A stretch of 64,000 nt of DNA from an uncultured Paracoccaceae bacterium (GCA_947500825.1 CANMTR010000001.1:248001-312000); one strand, 5' to 3'; counted from the stretch's first letter, positions 28,124 to 35,516 are shown. Notes: generated from the sequence alone by a model not told the origin. Program-made: numbers and translations.

Positions 28124-28187
28124 TGGCGCCCCCTGTCTTTGCGTCTCTCGAATACGCCGGCGCCGCGCCGGCAGGCGGGGCCGCCGC
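28124..28187 (-). repeat. post-stop dispersed element, copy D, with hairpin
   Basis: Read on the minus strand directly after the cobT stop: GC-rich gcctgccggcg, a perfect 7-bp hairpin (plus-strand arms gccggcg 28156-28162 and cgccggc 28166-28172), then gtattcgagag and acgcaaagacag. It follows the same hairpin/GTATT/A-rich plan as the copies at 241 and 8585. Confidence 0.45.
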
Positions 28188-30086
28188 TCAGGCGACGCGG
28201 CGGCGGCGGCCGCGGCCCAGCCAGCGGTCGCGCTTGCGCTTGTCCACGTCGAACAGGGCGGCGAGCTGGTCGGTGATCGCGCCGGCGAGCTGCTCGGCGT
28301 CGGTGATCGTCACCGCCCGGTCGTAGTAGCGGGTCACGTCGTGGCCGATCCCGATGGCGCACAGCTCCACCTGCCGGCGCCGCTCGACCATGGCGATGAC
28401 GTTGCGCAGGTGCCGCTCGAGGGTGTTGGCGGGGTTCACCGACAGGGTCGAGTCGTCCACCGGCGCCCCGTCGGAGATCACCATCAGGATCTTGCGCTGC
28501 TCGGGCCGCCCGGCGATGCGCCGGTGGGCCCATTCCAGCGCCTCCCCGTCGATGTTCTCCTTCAGCAGCCCCTCCTTCATCATCAGCCCCAGGTTGGCCC
28601 GCGCGCGGCGATAGGGCGCGTCCGCGGCCTTGTAGACGATGTGGCGCAGGTCGTTGAGCCGCCCGGGCACCTGCGGCCGCCCCTCCGCCAGCCAGCGCTC
28701 GCGCGCCTGGCCGCCCTTCCAGGCGCGGGTGGTGAAGCCCAGGATCTCGGTCTTCACGTCGCAGCGTTCCAGCGTCTGCGACAGCACGTCGGCGCAGATC
28801 GCGGCGATGGAGATGGGCCGCCCCCGCATGGAGCCGGAATTGTCCAGCAGGATCGTGACCACCGTGTCGCGAAACTCGGTGTCCTTCTCCACCTTGTAGC
28901 TCAGGGGCGTGGTGGGCGAGGCCACCACGCGCGCCAGCCGGCCCGCGTCGAGGATGCCCTCCTCGCGGTCGAACTCCCAAGACCGGCTCTGCTTGGCCTG
29001 GAGGCGGCGCTGCAGCTTGTTGGCAAGCCGCGACACCGCGCCCTTCAGCGGCTCGAGCTGCTTGTCGAGATAGGCGCGCAGCCGCTCCAGCTCGGGGCCC
29101 TCGGCCAGCTCCTCGGCGCGCACGATCTCGTCGAACTCCTGCGCGAAGACGCGGTAATCGGCGTCGGCCTCGCTGGCCTGGGGGGGCGCGGGCGGCTCCT
29201 GGGCGGCCTCGCCCTCGGGCGCGTCGGCCTCCTCGCCCTCGGCGCCCTCGGCCATGTCCTCCGCCGAGACCTGGGATTCGGCGGCGTCCTGGGTCTGCTC
29301 CTGGCTGTCCTCGGGGGCGGCGTCCTGGTCGTTGCCCTCGTCGTCCTCCTCGTCGCCGCCGGCGCTGTCGGGCTGGTCCTCCTCCTCGGGCTGGGCCTCG
29401 TCCTCCTCGTCGCCGTCCTCGTCCTCGGCGCCGCCGTCGGGATCGTCGCCGAGCTGGTCGCCGAAGCCCAGGTCGTCGATCACCTGGCGGGCCATCCGGG
29501 CGAAGCGGCCCTGGTCGGACAGGGCCTCCTGCAGCTCCTCGAGCGTGGCGCCGGCCTGGTCCTCGAAATGGGCGCGCCACAGGTCGGCGGCGTTGCCCGC
29601 GCCGCTGGGCAGGTCGCGCCCCGTGGCCATCTGCCGGATCAGGTAGCCCGCGGCCACGGACAGGGGCACCTCCTCCTTGGCGATGACGGAGGCATAGCCC
29701 TTGCGCGCGGCCTCGGCCTCGATCCGCGTGTCGATATTGGCGGCGGTGCCGGGCATGGCCCGCGCGCCCATCGCCTCGCAGCGGGCGTGCTCCATCGCCT
29801 CGAAGATCTCGCGCGCCTGCTCGCCGGGGGGCGCGTAGCGGGTGTTGGTGCCCAGGTCGTGGAAGCGGCGGCGCAGGGCATAGCCGTCGGCGGTGCCGCG
29901 CGCGAGCATGACCTCGTCGCGGGTCATGCGGCGGCTCACCTGGGGCAGGCGCAGCCCGTCGCTCGACATGCCCGGCGGGTCGGCCGAATAGCTCACCCCG
30001 ATATCGGCATCGTTGGCGAGCGTCCGGGTGGCTTCCGCCAGGGCCTTCTTGAACGGGTCTGCGGGGTTGTCTGGGGTCTGGGCCAT
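28188..30086 (-). CDS. cobT: CobT, aerobic cobaltochelatase subunit
   Basis: A 632-residue subunit of the ATP-dependent CobN-CobS-CobT complex that inserts Co2+ into hydrogenobyrinic acid a,c-diamide. The N-terminal helical domain (1-210) is followed by a very acidic Asp/Glu/Gln linker (about 215-320). A C-terminal von Willebrand A domain has the MIDAS motif D415-N-S417-G-S419. ATG 30086 gives [16 protein letters not shown]; a TTG three codons earlier is in frame. It is downstream of cobS with a 108-base gap holding a tandem duplication and a strong hairpin. Confidence 0.95.
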   Translation of the reverse strand: MAQTPDNPADPFKKALAEATRTLANDADIGVSYSADPPGMSSDGLRLPQVSRRMTRDEVMLARGTADGYALRRRFHDLGTNTRYAPPGEQAREIFEAMEHARCEAMGARAMPGTAANIDTRIEAEAARKGYASVIAKEEVPLSVAAGYLIRQMATGRDLPSGAGNAADLWRAHFEDQAGATLEELQEALSDQGRFARMARQVIDDLGFGDQLGDDPDGGAEDEDGDEEDEAQPEEEDQPDSAGGDEEDDEGNDQDAAPEDSQEQTQDAAESQVSAEDMAEGAEGEEADAPEGEAAQEPPAPPQASEADADYRVFAQEFDEIVRAEELAEGPELERLRAYLDKQLEPLKGAVSRLANKLQRRLQAKQSRSWEFDREEGILDAGRLARVVASPTTPLSYKVEKDTEFRDTVVTILLDNSGSMRGRPISIAAICADVLSQTLERCDVKTEILGFTTRAWKGGQARERWLAEGRPQVPGRLNDLRHIVYKAADAPYRRARANLGLMMKEGLLKENIDGEALEWAHRRIAGRPEQRKILMVISDGAPVDDSTLSVNPANTLERHLRNVIAMVERRRQVELCAIGIGHDVTRYYDRAVTITDAEQLAGAITDQLAALFDVDKRKRDRWLGRGRRRRVA

Positions 30087-30101
30087 GAACGCCAATCTAG
30101 T

Positions 30102-30152
30102 CGCCCGGAGGGCGGGCGCAATCCCGGCCGCCCGGATGGCGGGCGCGATCCC
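30102..30152. repeat. 27-bp tandem duplication between cobS and cobT
   Basis: A 24-base sequence beginning cgcccgga occurs at 30102-30125 and 30129-30152 with 22 of 24 identical bases. It sits 16 bases before the cobT start (minus strand). Confidence 0.7.
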
Positions 30153-30189
30153 CGTCTCCCCCGGGCCGCGAGGGGCCGGGGAGACGGGG
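30150..30189 (-). other. strong intercistronic hairpin between cobS and cobT
   Basis: Perfect 12-bp arms ccccgtctcccc (30150-30161) and ggggagacgggg (30178-30189), with an inner ggcc/ggcc pairing, directly after the cobS stop on the minus strand. No T tract follows, so it is more likely an attenuator or RNA-stabilising element than a full terminator. Confidence 0.6.
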
Positions 30190-30194
30190 GGAAA

Positions 30195-31181
30195 TCAACC
30201 CAGGCTGACGCTCGCCGAGCTTTCGGGCAGCTCCTCGTCGAAGCAGCGCTGGTAGAACTCGGCCACCGTCTCGCGCTCCAGCTCGTCGCACTTGTTGAGG
30301 AACGACAGCCGGAAGGCATAGCCGACATGCCCGAAGATCGCGGCGTTCTGCGCCCAGGCGATCACGGTGCGCGGGCTCATCACGGTGGACAGCTCGCCGT
30401 TCATGAACGCCGTGCGGGTAAGATCGGCGACGGTGACCATCTGGCTGATCGTGCGCCGCCCCTGGGCGTCGTTGTAATCGGGCATCTTCGACAGCACGAT
30501 CTCGGTCTCCTCGTCGTGGCCGAGATAGTTCAGCGTGGCGACCAAGCTCCAGCGGTCCATCTGGCCCTGGTTGATCTGCTGGGTGCCATGATAGAGGCCC
30601 GTGGTATCGCCCAGGCCCACCGTGTTCGAGGTGGCGAAGATGCGGAAGAACGGGTGCGGGTGGATCACCTCGTTCTGGTCGAGCAGCGTCAGCTTGCCGT
30701 CCACCTCCAGCACGCGCTGGATCACGAACATCACGTCGGCGCGGCCGGCGTCGTATTCGTCGAACACGATCGCGGTGTTGTTCCTGAGCGCCCAGGGCAG
30801 GATGCCCTCCTGGAACTCGGTGACCTGCACGCCGCCCTTGAGCTTGATCGCGTCCTTGCCGATCAGGTCGATGCGGCTGATGTGGCTGTCGAGGTTCACC
30901 CGCACGCAGGGCCAGTTCAGCCGGGCGGCCACCTGCTCGATATGGGTGGACTTGCCGGTGCCGTGATACCCCTGGATCATCACGCGGCGGTTGTGCTCGA
31001 ACCCGGCGAGGATCGCGAGCGTCGTGTCGGCGTCGAAGCGGTAGGTCGGATCGACCTCGGGCACGCGGTCGCTGGCTTCGGCGAAGCCGTGCACGACCAT
31101 GTCTGTGTCGATGCCGAAGACCTCGCGGACCGAGATCCGCTCGCTCGGGGTGACGTCGATGTCGCTTCTGCCGTCGGCCAT
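30195..31181 (-). CDS. cobS: CobS, aerobic cobaltochelatase AAA+ ATPase subunit
   Basis: A 328-residue MoxR-like AAA+ protein. Walker A is G71-Y-H-G-T-G-K77-S78-T. Walker B is [10 protein letters not shown], followed by the sensor-1 region [14 protein letters not shown]. It powers cobalt insertion with CobN and CobT. ATG 31181 starts [14 protein letters not shown] and has aagga upstream; the open frame extending to 31490 is a spurious extension through the repeat region. It is divergent from the ECF sigma gene. cobN was not seen in the window. Confidence 0.95.
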   Translation of the reverse strand: MADGRSDIDVTPSERISVREVFGIDTDMVVHGFAEASDRVPEVDPTYRFDADTTLAILAGFEHNRRVMIQGYHGTGKSTHIEQVAARLNWPCVRVNLDSHISRIDLIGKDAIKLKGGVQVTEFQEGILPWALRNNTAIVFDEYDAGRADVMFVIQRVLEVDGKLTLLDQNEVIHPHPFFRIFATSNTVGLGDTTGLYHGTQQINQGQMDRWSLVATLNYLGHDEETEIVLSKMPDYNDAQGRRTISQMVTVADLTRTAFMNGELSTVMSPRTVIAWAQNAAIFGHVGYAFRLSFLNKCDELERETVAEFYQRCFDEELPESSASVSLG

Positions 31182-31229
31182 AGGCGTCGTCCTTCCAAGG
31201 CCCGTAAATGTCGGGGTGCGTCGTGCAAC

Positions 31230-31301
31230 ATATGGCCTGTGCCCGCAAGGGAAACCCCCGCGGGAATATGGCCGGTGCCCGCGAGGGAACCCCGCCCGGG
31301 A
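31230..31301. repeat. 36-bp tandem duplication in the cobS/sigma divergent region
   Basis: Two adjacent 36-base units, both starting atatggcc and ending ggga (31230-31265 and 31266-31301), with 31 of 36 identical bases. They lie 49 bases before cobS and about 50 bases before the sigma-factor gene. Each unit contains a gggaa(a/c) stretch. Confidence 0.75.
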
Positions 31302-31352
31302 ACTGGCCCCCGTCGCGCGCTTCTGTTTAAAAGGGCGCGAACGGGACGGGAG

Positions 31353-31907
31353 ATGCAGCGGGTGTCGCGCACGCGAAGCGATGTGGAGCGGCTGATCGAG
31401 CAGGTGGCCGGGCGCGACCGGGCGGCGTTCCTGTCGCTCTACGACGCGACTTCGGCGAAACTGTTCGGCGTATGCCTGCGTGTGTTGCACGACCGGGCCG
31501 AGGCGGAAGACGCGTTGCAGGACGTCTACATCAAGGTCTGGCGCAACGCCGACCGCTACCGGGCGAACGGGCTGAGCCCGATGACCTGGCTGATCACGGT
31601 GGCGCGCAATACCGCCATCGACCGGCTGCGCAGCCGCCGGTCCGGGTCCGCGGGGGAGACGGAGCTCGCCGAGCTGAGCGACCCCGCGCCGGGGCCCGAG
31701 GCGCAGGCCATCGCCGAATCGCAGGCGCGCGAGATCCGCCGCTGTCTTGGCTTGCTGCCCGAGAGCCGGGCCGAGGCCGTGCGGGGCGCCTATCTGGACG
31801 GCCAGAGTTACCGCGATCTGGCGCGGCGCTTCGGCGTGCCGTTGAATACGATGCGGACGTGGTTGCGCCGCAGCCTGCTGAAGCTGAGAGAGTGCCTGGA
31901 GGGATGA
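31353..31907 (+). CDS. ECF-type RNA polymerase sigma factor
   Basis: A 184-residue group-4 sigma factor. Region 2 spans about 25-90 with [17 protein letters not shown] and [16 protein letters not shown]. Region 4 spans about 125-180 with [27 protein letters not shown] and a helix-turn-helix [14 protein letters not shown]. The next gene, overlapping by ATGA, encodes its likely anti-sigma factor. ATG 31353 is used; GTG 31362 with gggag nine bases upstream is equally possible. The promoter it recognises is unknown. It resembles the SigK-type partners of RskA anti-sigma factors, by context. Confidence 0.93.
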   Translation: MQRVSRTRSDVERLIEQVAGRDRAAFLSLYDATSAKLFGVCLRVLHDRAEAEDALQDVYIKVWRNADRYRANGLSPMTWLITVARNTAIDRLRSRRSGSAGETELAELSDPAPGPEAQAIAESQAREIRRCLGLLPESRAEAVRGAYLDGQSYRDLARRFGVPLNTMRTWLRRSLLKLRECLEG

Positions 31908-32629
31908 GCGAGGTCACCGACGGAACCGGCAGGGACGACGACGCCGTCGCGACGGCGGCCGAATACGCCCTGGAACTGCTCCCCCCCCGGGAGCGGGAGG
32001 CCGCGGCGCGTCGCGCCGAGACCGACGGCCGGTTCCGCCGCCTGGTGGCCGAGTGGCACGAGGATTTCGCGGCCCTCGCCGACGAGGTCGAGCCGGCGAC
32101 GCCTCCCGGCCGGGTGCGGCGTGCCGTGAAGCGATTCGCCGCGGCCGAGACGCGGGGCCGGCGCCGCCGCCTTGGCGGGCGGCTCGCGGCCGGCGGCCTT
32201 GGATGGCTGGCCGGCGGCCTCGCGGCGGCGGCCTCGGCGCTGGTGATCCTGTCGGTGGCGCTCCCGGTGGTGGAGCCGCCCTATTCGGGGCCCTTCTACG
32301 AGGCGCGGCTGACCAGCGACACCTCCGACGCGGTGGTCACGGCCCGGTTCGACCCGCGCGACAACGTGCTGGCCCTCGACCGCGGCGGCGTGACCGCGCC
32401 CGAGGGCCGGGTGCTGCAGCTCTGGCTGCTGCCCAAGGGGGCCGACGCGCCCCTGTCCCTGGGCCTGCTGCCCCAGGACCCGACGGTGGTGGACGTGCAA
32501 CTGCCCGAGGATATCGGCTCCGCGATCCCCGGCGGCCTGCTGGAGATCTCCGAGGAGCCGCCGGGCGGATCGCCCACCGGCGGGCCCACCGGGTCGGTCC
32601 TGGCCGTGGGAGAGGTTGAGGACGCCTGA
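31904..32629 (+). CDS. RskA-like membrane anti-sigma factor
   Basis: A 241-residue single-pass membrane protein. The cytoplasmic N-terminal part (1-90) starts with [15 protein letters not shown], as in RskA-type proteins, and lacks the HxxxCxxC zinc motif. One hydrophobic span lies at about 93-122. The periplasmic C-terminal domain contains [21 protein letters not shown]. It would sequester the preceding sigma factor at the membrane until an envelope signal releases it. The start overlaps the sigma stop (ATGA), favouring balanced synthesis. Confidence 0.88.
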   Translation: MSEVTDGTGRDDDAVATAAEYALELLPPREREAAARRAETDGRFRRLVAEWHEDFAALADEVEPATPPGRVRRAVKRFAAAETRGRRRRLGGRLAAGGLGWLAGGLAAAASALVILSVALPVVEPPYSGPFYEARLTSDTSDAVVTARFDPRDNVLALDRGGVTAPEGRVLQLWLLPKGADAPLSLGLLPQDPTVVDVQLPEDIGSAIPGGLLEISEEPPGGSPTGGPTGSVLAVGEVEDA

Positions 32630-32666
32630 GCGTTCACTTTTTTGCCAGCCCCCTCCGACGGCGGGA

Positions 32667-32697
32667 CGAATACGTTAACATCCGCGCGACGTATTCG
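32667..32697. promoter_or_regulatory. 9-bp dyad upstream of msrB
   Basis: Perfect inverted arms cgaatacgt (32667-32675) and acgtattcg (32689-32697) with a 13-base spacer; arm centres are 22 bases apart, two helical turns. It ends 16 bases before the msrB start. It could be a repressor or activator site, or a leader hairpin. The AT-rich sequence stands out from its GC-rich surroundings. Confidence 0.45.
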
Positions 32698-32713
32698 GAC
32701 CCAGGGAGGGATC

Positions 32714-33202
32714 ATGAACCGCCGCTTTTTCCTGACGAGCACGGCCTCGGCCATCGTCGCGGGCTCGGCCGCGCGGGCCGCCGAAGGTGATTTCGAGGTG
32801 ACGCACAGCGCGGCCGAGTGGCGCGAGATGCTGGGCGAGAAGGCATTCTACGTCATGCGCGAGGAGGGGACCGAGCGCGCCTTCACCTCGCCGCTCAACG
32901 ACATCAAGGCCGAGGGGGCCTACCACTGCCGGGGCTGCGACCAGCCGCTCTATGCCTCCGACACCAAGTTCGAGTCGGGCACCGGCTGGCCGTCCTTCTG
33001 GGCGCCCATGGACGCCGCCGTGGGCACCAAGCCCGATCCCGGTTTCTGGGGCACGCGCACCGAGGTCCACTGCGACCGCTGCGGCAGCCACATGGGTCAC
33101 GTCTTCGACGACGGGCCGCAGCCCACGGGCAAGCGCTACTGCATGAACGGCGTGGCGATGGTGTTCCGTCCCGCGGGCAGCGGAGAGGCCGTCGTCGGCT
33201 GA
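32714..33202 (+). CDS. msrB: exported peptide-methionine (R)-S-oxide reductase
   Basis: A 162-residue MsrB with a Tat-like signal (MNRRFFLTSTASAIVAGSA, twin Arg at residues 3-4), so it acts in the periplasm. The two CxxC zinc pairs are in YHCRGCDQPLY and HCDRCGSHMGHVF; the catalytic Cys is in KRYCMNGVAMVF. It reduces methionine-R-sulfoxide in oxidised proteins. ATG 32714 follows ggaggg at 32705-32710. Its place after a sigma/anti-sigma pair suggests control by envelope or oxidative stress, but the dyad before it may give it separate regulation. Confidence 0.92.
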   Translation: MNRRFFLTSTASAIVAGSAARAAEGDFEVTHSAAEWREMLGEKAFYVMREEGTERAFTSPLNDIKAEGAYHCRGCDQPLYASDTKFESGTGWPSFWAPMDAAVGTKPDPGFWGTRTEVHCDRCGSHMGHVFDDGPQPTGKRYCMNGVAMVFRPAGSGEAVVG

Positions 33203-33217
33203 CACGGGCCCTGTCGC

Positions 33218-33249
33218 GACGGGCGCCCGGCACCTGCCCGGCGCCCGTC
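33218..33249. terminator. hairpin after msrB
   Basis: Perfect 10-bp arms gacgggcgcc (33218-33227) and ggcgcccgtc (33240-33249) with a further short pairing inside, 16 bases after the msrB stop. No T tract follows. It probably ends the sigma/anti-sigma/msrB transcript or slows it. Confidence 0.5.
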
Positions 33250-33348
33250 CGGCACCTGGGTGGCAGAGGAACGGCGGGGGCAGGGCGCGGAGAGGGCGAT
33301 GGCGCGGCGCGGGCGGGGCGCCTTTCGGCGGCCTCGCCCTTCGTGCCG

Positions 33349-33382
33349 AGAGCCCCCAGTCGGCCAGAGCCCCCGGTCAGCC
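33349..33382. repeat. 17-bp tandem duplication at the J-domain gene's stop
   Basis: agagccccc-agtcggcc at 33349-33365 and agagccccc-ggtcagcc at 33366-33382 match at 15 of 17 bases. The second unit contains the stop codon of the minus-strand J-domain gene. Confidence 0.55.
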
Positions 33383-34009
33383 GGTGAAGTGGCGGCTGTC
33401 CTTGAGCTGGTCCCAGGCCCAGACCACCTCGGCAAGCTGCTCCTCGTGGCCCCGGTCCCCGCCGTTCATGTCGGGATGCAGGACCTTGATGAGCGCCTTG
33501 TAGGCCTTGCGGATCTCGGTCTTGGTCCAGTGGTCCTTCGCCTCCAGGATCTCGATCGCACGGCGTTCGGTGGGCGGCAGGCGGCGCGTCGTGCCCCCCG
33601 ATTCGGAGCGGCCCGGATTGCGCGTCGCGTTCGATCCCAGAACCTCGTGGGGATCGTTGACCCCCAGTCGCGCCCAGGCCCGCTGCTCGTCGGTACGCCA
33701 TGGCTTGGTGTCCCGGCCCCAGACCTTGTCCTGCGAGATCTGATCCTCGAACTCCTCCTCGGTGGTGCCGTTGAAGAAGTTCCATTTCAGGTTGTACTCG
33801 CGGACGTGGTCCTTGCAGAACCACAGGTATTCCTCGAGGTGGTCGGGCGAGCGGGGAGCGCGGTAAAGGCCCTTCTCCTCGCAGCCCGGATGCTCGCAGA
33901 CCCGCGTCGAGGTCTCGAACGCCCCCGACATGCCGCGCTTGCCGCGGGGGTTCTTCCTCTTGGCCGAGGACACGCGCATATCGAAACCGAAGGGATCGCT
34001 TTTCGACAT
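33377..34009 (-). CDS. J-domain (DnaJ-like) protein with N-terminal Cys/His cluster
   Basis: A 210-residue co-chaperone-like protein. The J domain is C-terminal (about 147-208), with HWTKTEIRKAYKALIKVLHPDMNGGDR holding the HPD motif needed to stimulate DnaK. The N-terminal half has VCEHPGCEEKGLYRAP and YLWFCKDHVREYN, a C-x4-C...C-x2-H pattern that could bind zinc. This is a J-protein type of its own, lacking DnaJ's Gly/Phe and central zinc domains. ATG 34009 has aaggag eight bases upstream; upstream in-frame codons overlap the bolA promoter region. It is divergent from bolA. Confidence 0.88.
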   Translation of the reverse strand: MSKSDPFGFDMRVSSAKRKNPRGKRGMSGAFETSTRVCEHPGCEEKGLYRAPRSPDHLEEYLWFCKDHVREYNLKWNFFNGTTEEEFEDQISQDKVWGRDTKPWRTDEQRAWARLGVNDPHEVLGSNATRNPGRSESGGTTRRLPPTERRAIEILEAKDHWTKTEIRKAYKALIKVLHPDMNGGDRGHEEQLAEVVWAWDQLKDSRHFTG

Positions 34010-34085
34010 GGGGTAGGCTCCTTTCCGAGTCTGCCGCGAGAGTTTAGGGATCGTGCCCGATAGGTGAAGAGGGAGTTCGTGTCTA

Positions 34086-34343
34086 ATGCGCGTCGTCGAC
34101 GAGATCAAATCACGGCTGGATCAGCGTTTCGCCCCGCGCGAGTTGGAAGTCGAGGACCAGTCGGCCCTCCATGCCGGGCACGCGGGCGCCCCACCGGAAG
34201 GTGAAAGCCATTTCGCGGTGCGCATTCGCGCGATGGAGCTGGGCCCCATGGGCCGCGTCGCCCGTCACCGGGCGATCCATTCCGCGCTGGGCACGGAGCT
34301 GGTCGGGCGCATCCACGCCCTGGCGATCGACGCGGACGGGTGA
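34086..34343 (+). CDS. BolA-family protein
   Basis: An 85-residue BolA-like protein. The fold's core is seen in HAGHAGAPPEGESHFAVRI and the C-terminal conserved HRAIHSALGTEL, with several conserved His residues that in BolA proteins bind a [2Fe-2S] cluster together with a monothiol glutaredoxin. It probably acts in iron-sulfur or stress regulation. It starts at ATG 34086 and ends two bases before the stop of the convergent DUF4177-like gene. Confidence 0.9.
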   Translation: MRVVDEIKSRLDQRFAPRELEVEDQSALHAGHAGAPPEGESHFAVRIRAMELGPMGRVARHRAIHSALGTELVGRIHALAIDADG

Positions 34344-34345
34344 GG

Positions 34346-34699
34346 TCACTCCCGCCCCGGCGCGCGCAGTTGCGGCTCCGCCGCGCGGCGCTGGGCCGCG
34401 GGGCGGGCGGGCACCTCGGGCTCGTTCCAGAGCTCGGCCGGGGCGTCGGGATAGGCGGGCTCGACGGGGCGGCGGAACACCATCACCGACACCGCCTCGG
34501 GGCGGGGGCGCGACAGCCAGCCGCGCTTGATCTCGGCCGTCACCGTCTCGACGCGGTGAAACTCCCACCCGCGCCGGCTCTCGGCGTTGAGGGTCTGCTC
34601 GAGGCCTTGGCCGTAGCGTTCTTCGGGACCGCCGCGCAGGCCCTTGCCCTTGGCCGGCTGCCGGGGGGCGGGAACGACGCGGTATTCGTAACTGGACAT
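34346..34699 (-). CDS. DUF4177-like small protein
   Basis: A 117-residue protein. It starts MSSYEYRVVPAPR and contains LEQTLNAESRRGWEFHRVET, which matches the DUF4177 pattern of a strand, a helix and GWEF. The C-terminal third is Pro/Ala/Arg-rich and likely disordered. Its function is unknown. ATG 34699 matches the family's first strand. The gene is convergent with bolA, with two bases between the stops. Confidence 0.75.
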   Translation of the reverse strand: MSSYEYRVVPAPRQPAKGKGLRGGPEERYGQGLEQTLNAESRRGWEFHRVETVTAEIKRGWLSRPRPEAVSVMVFRRPVEPAYPDAPAELWNEPEVPARPAAQRRAAEPQLRAPGRE

Positions 34700-34794
34700 C
34701 CTGAGCCTTCCGGGATCGGCGGGGTCGAGGGGCGGAATACGCCATCGTCGCCCCGGCGGGCAAGCGACAGCGTGCAAAAATGCGCATGCGGGCT

Positions 34795-34819
34795 GGAACC
34801 GGCCGCCCGGTGTCATGTT
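34795..34819 (+). promoter_or_regulatory. possible EcfG-type stress promoter for the micro-lipoprotein genes
   Basis: GGAAC at 34795-34799, 16 bases, then TGTT at 34816-34819. This resembles the alphaproteobacterial general-stress consensus GGAAC-N16/17-CGTT with one mismatch. It is 31 bases before the ATG at 34850, giving a short leader that includes cggag. The assignment is inference. Confidence 0.4.
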
Positions 34820-34849
34820 GTCGCCGCAATGTCCGAACGGAGTGAGACG

Positions 34850-35005
34850 ATGACCCGACCCGCGACGCTGTGTTTTGCCCTGGTCGCGGTATTGTCCGCC
34901 TGTGTCTCTGGAGATCGCATCGAGGACCCCAGCCCGCAGGCCACCCTCGCGGACGATTTGAACGAACCCACGGACGGGTTCGCCAACGAAGTCGGCACCG
35001 AATGA
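34850..35005 (+). CDS. micro-lipoprotein 1
   Basis: A 51-residue predicted lipoprotein. It begins MTR, has a hydrophobic signal (residues 5-17) and a lipobox VLSAC with Cys at residue 18. The mature part is only about 34 residues, acidic, ending EPTDGFANEVGTE. An upstream cggag seven bases before ATG 34850 supports the start. The next two genes encode similar tiny lipoproteins with the same MTR start and a related PT[DT]G-aromatic/aliphatic motif near the end. I do not recognise the family; no function can be assigned. Confidence 0.7.
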   Translation: MTRPATLCFALVAVLSACVSGDRIEDPSPQATLADDLNEPTDGFANEVGTE

Positions 35006-35045
35006 CGCCGACAGGCCTTCCATTCATCCAAAAAGGAGATCGAGA

Positions 35046-35240
35046 ATGACCCGTATGACCACCCTTGCCGCTTTGCTGGCCGCCGCGACCGGGCTGTCCG
35101 CCTGCATGTCGAACGACGCGGGGATGTCGAACAACTCGAGCCTCACGAACGGCGTCTCGAACCCGGATGAATCGGCGACCATGGGCGACACTGTCTCCTC
35201 GCCCACCGACGGGATCGAAGACGGCCCCGACGATTCCTGA
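35046..35240 (+). CDS. micro-lipoprotein 2
   Basis: A 64-residue predicted lipoprotein: MTR start, hydrophobic stretch (residues 5-17), lipobox GLSAC with Cys at residue 20. A polar Ser/Asn/Asp-rich mature part of about 45 residues ends SPTDGIEDGPDDS. A strong aaggag at 35033-35038 lies seven bases before the ATG. It follows the first micro-lipoprotein gene by 40 bases, probably in the same transcript, and is closed by a strong terminator. Its function is unknown. Confidence 0.78.
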   Translation: MTRMTTLAALLAAATGLSACMSNDAGMSNNSSLTNGVSNPDESATMGDTVSSPTDGIEDGPDDS

Positions 35241-35261
35241 GCCGGATACATCGTCACGAGG

Positions 35262-35292
35262 AACGGGCGCGCGGGAAACCGCGCGCCCGTTT
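35262..35292 (+). terminator. rho-independent terminator after micro-lipoprotein 2
   Basis: Perfect 13-bp arms aacgggcgcgcgg (35262-35274) and ccgcgcgcccgtt (35279-35291) with a GAAA tetraloop, followed by tcgcgtttc. It separates the second and third micro-lipoprotein genes into different transcripts. Confidence 0.8.
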
Positions 35293-35322
35293 CGCGTTTC
35301 GGGGCCGGTCGGCGGGAGGGGG

Positions 35323-35343
35323 GTGACGTCACGGAAGTCCGTG
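35323..35343. promoter_or_regulatory. overlapping palindromes upstream of micro-lipoprotein 3
   Basis: gtgacgtcac (35323-35332) is a perfect 10-base palindrome. It runs into cacgga-ag-tccgtg (35330-35343), a 6-base inverted repeat. Both lie 36-56 bases before ATG 35379, where a promoter or operator is expected. No regulator is known. Confidence 0.4.
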
Positions 35344-35378
35344 TTAGGGTTTCCCAGGTCAATAGCTTGGAGGCCGAT

Positions 35379-35513
35379 ATGACCCGTCTTGCCTATCTCG
35401 CCCTCGCGTCGCTCCTGTTCGGGGCCGGCTGCATGTCCGACATGGACGACACGAGCCAGATGCCGGAAGACCCCGAGGCCGACGCGATCGCCGAGCCGAC
35501 CACGGGGTATTGA
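35379..35513 (+). CDS. micro-lipoprotein 3
   Basis: A 44-residue predicted lipoprotein. MTRLAYLALASLLFGAGC is the signal with its lipobox (Cys 18), followed by 26 acidic, Met/Asp-rich residues ending IAEPTTGY. It resembles the two genes before it in start, lipobox spacing and the terminal EPT-x-G motif. ggagg at 35369-35373 precedes ATG 35379 by five bases. The stop is three bases from the stop of the convergent gatB. It is easily missed because of its size; function unknown. Confidence 0.72.
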   Translation: MTRLAYLALASLLFGAGCMSDMDDTSQMPEDPEADAIAEPTTGY

Positions 35514-35516
35514 GGC

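Noticed and set aside
31284-31312. ECF self-promoter (GGAAC ... CGTC) before the sigma gene
   Set aside because: Spacings between the GGAAC and CGTC boxes are 8 or 20 bases, not the usual 16-17.
28341-31352. Long plus-strand open frame leading into the sigma-factor gene
   Set aside because: Only the part from 31353 has sigma-factor similarity; the rest is antisense to cobT and cobS.
31182-31352. Repeated peptide read from the 36-bp units (both strands)
   Set aside because: No start codon with a Shine-Dalgarno, no separate gene context; the repeat is better described as DNA.
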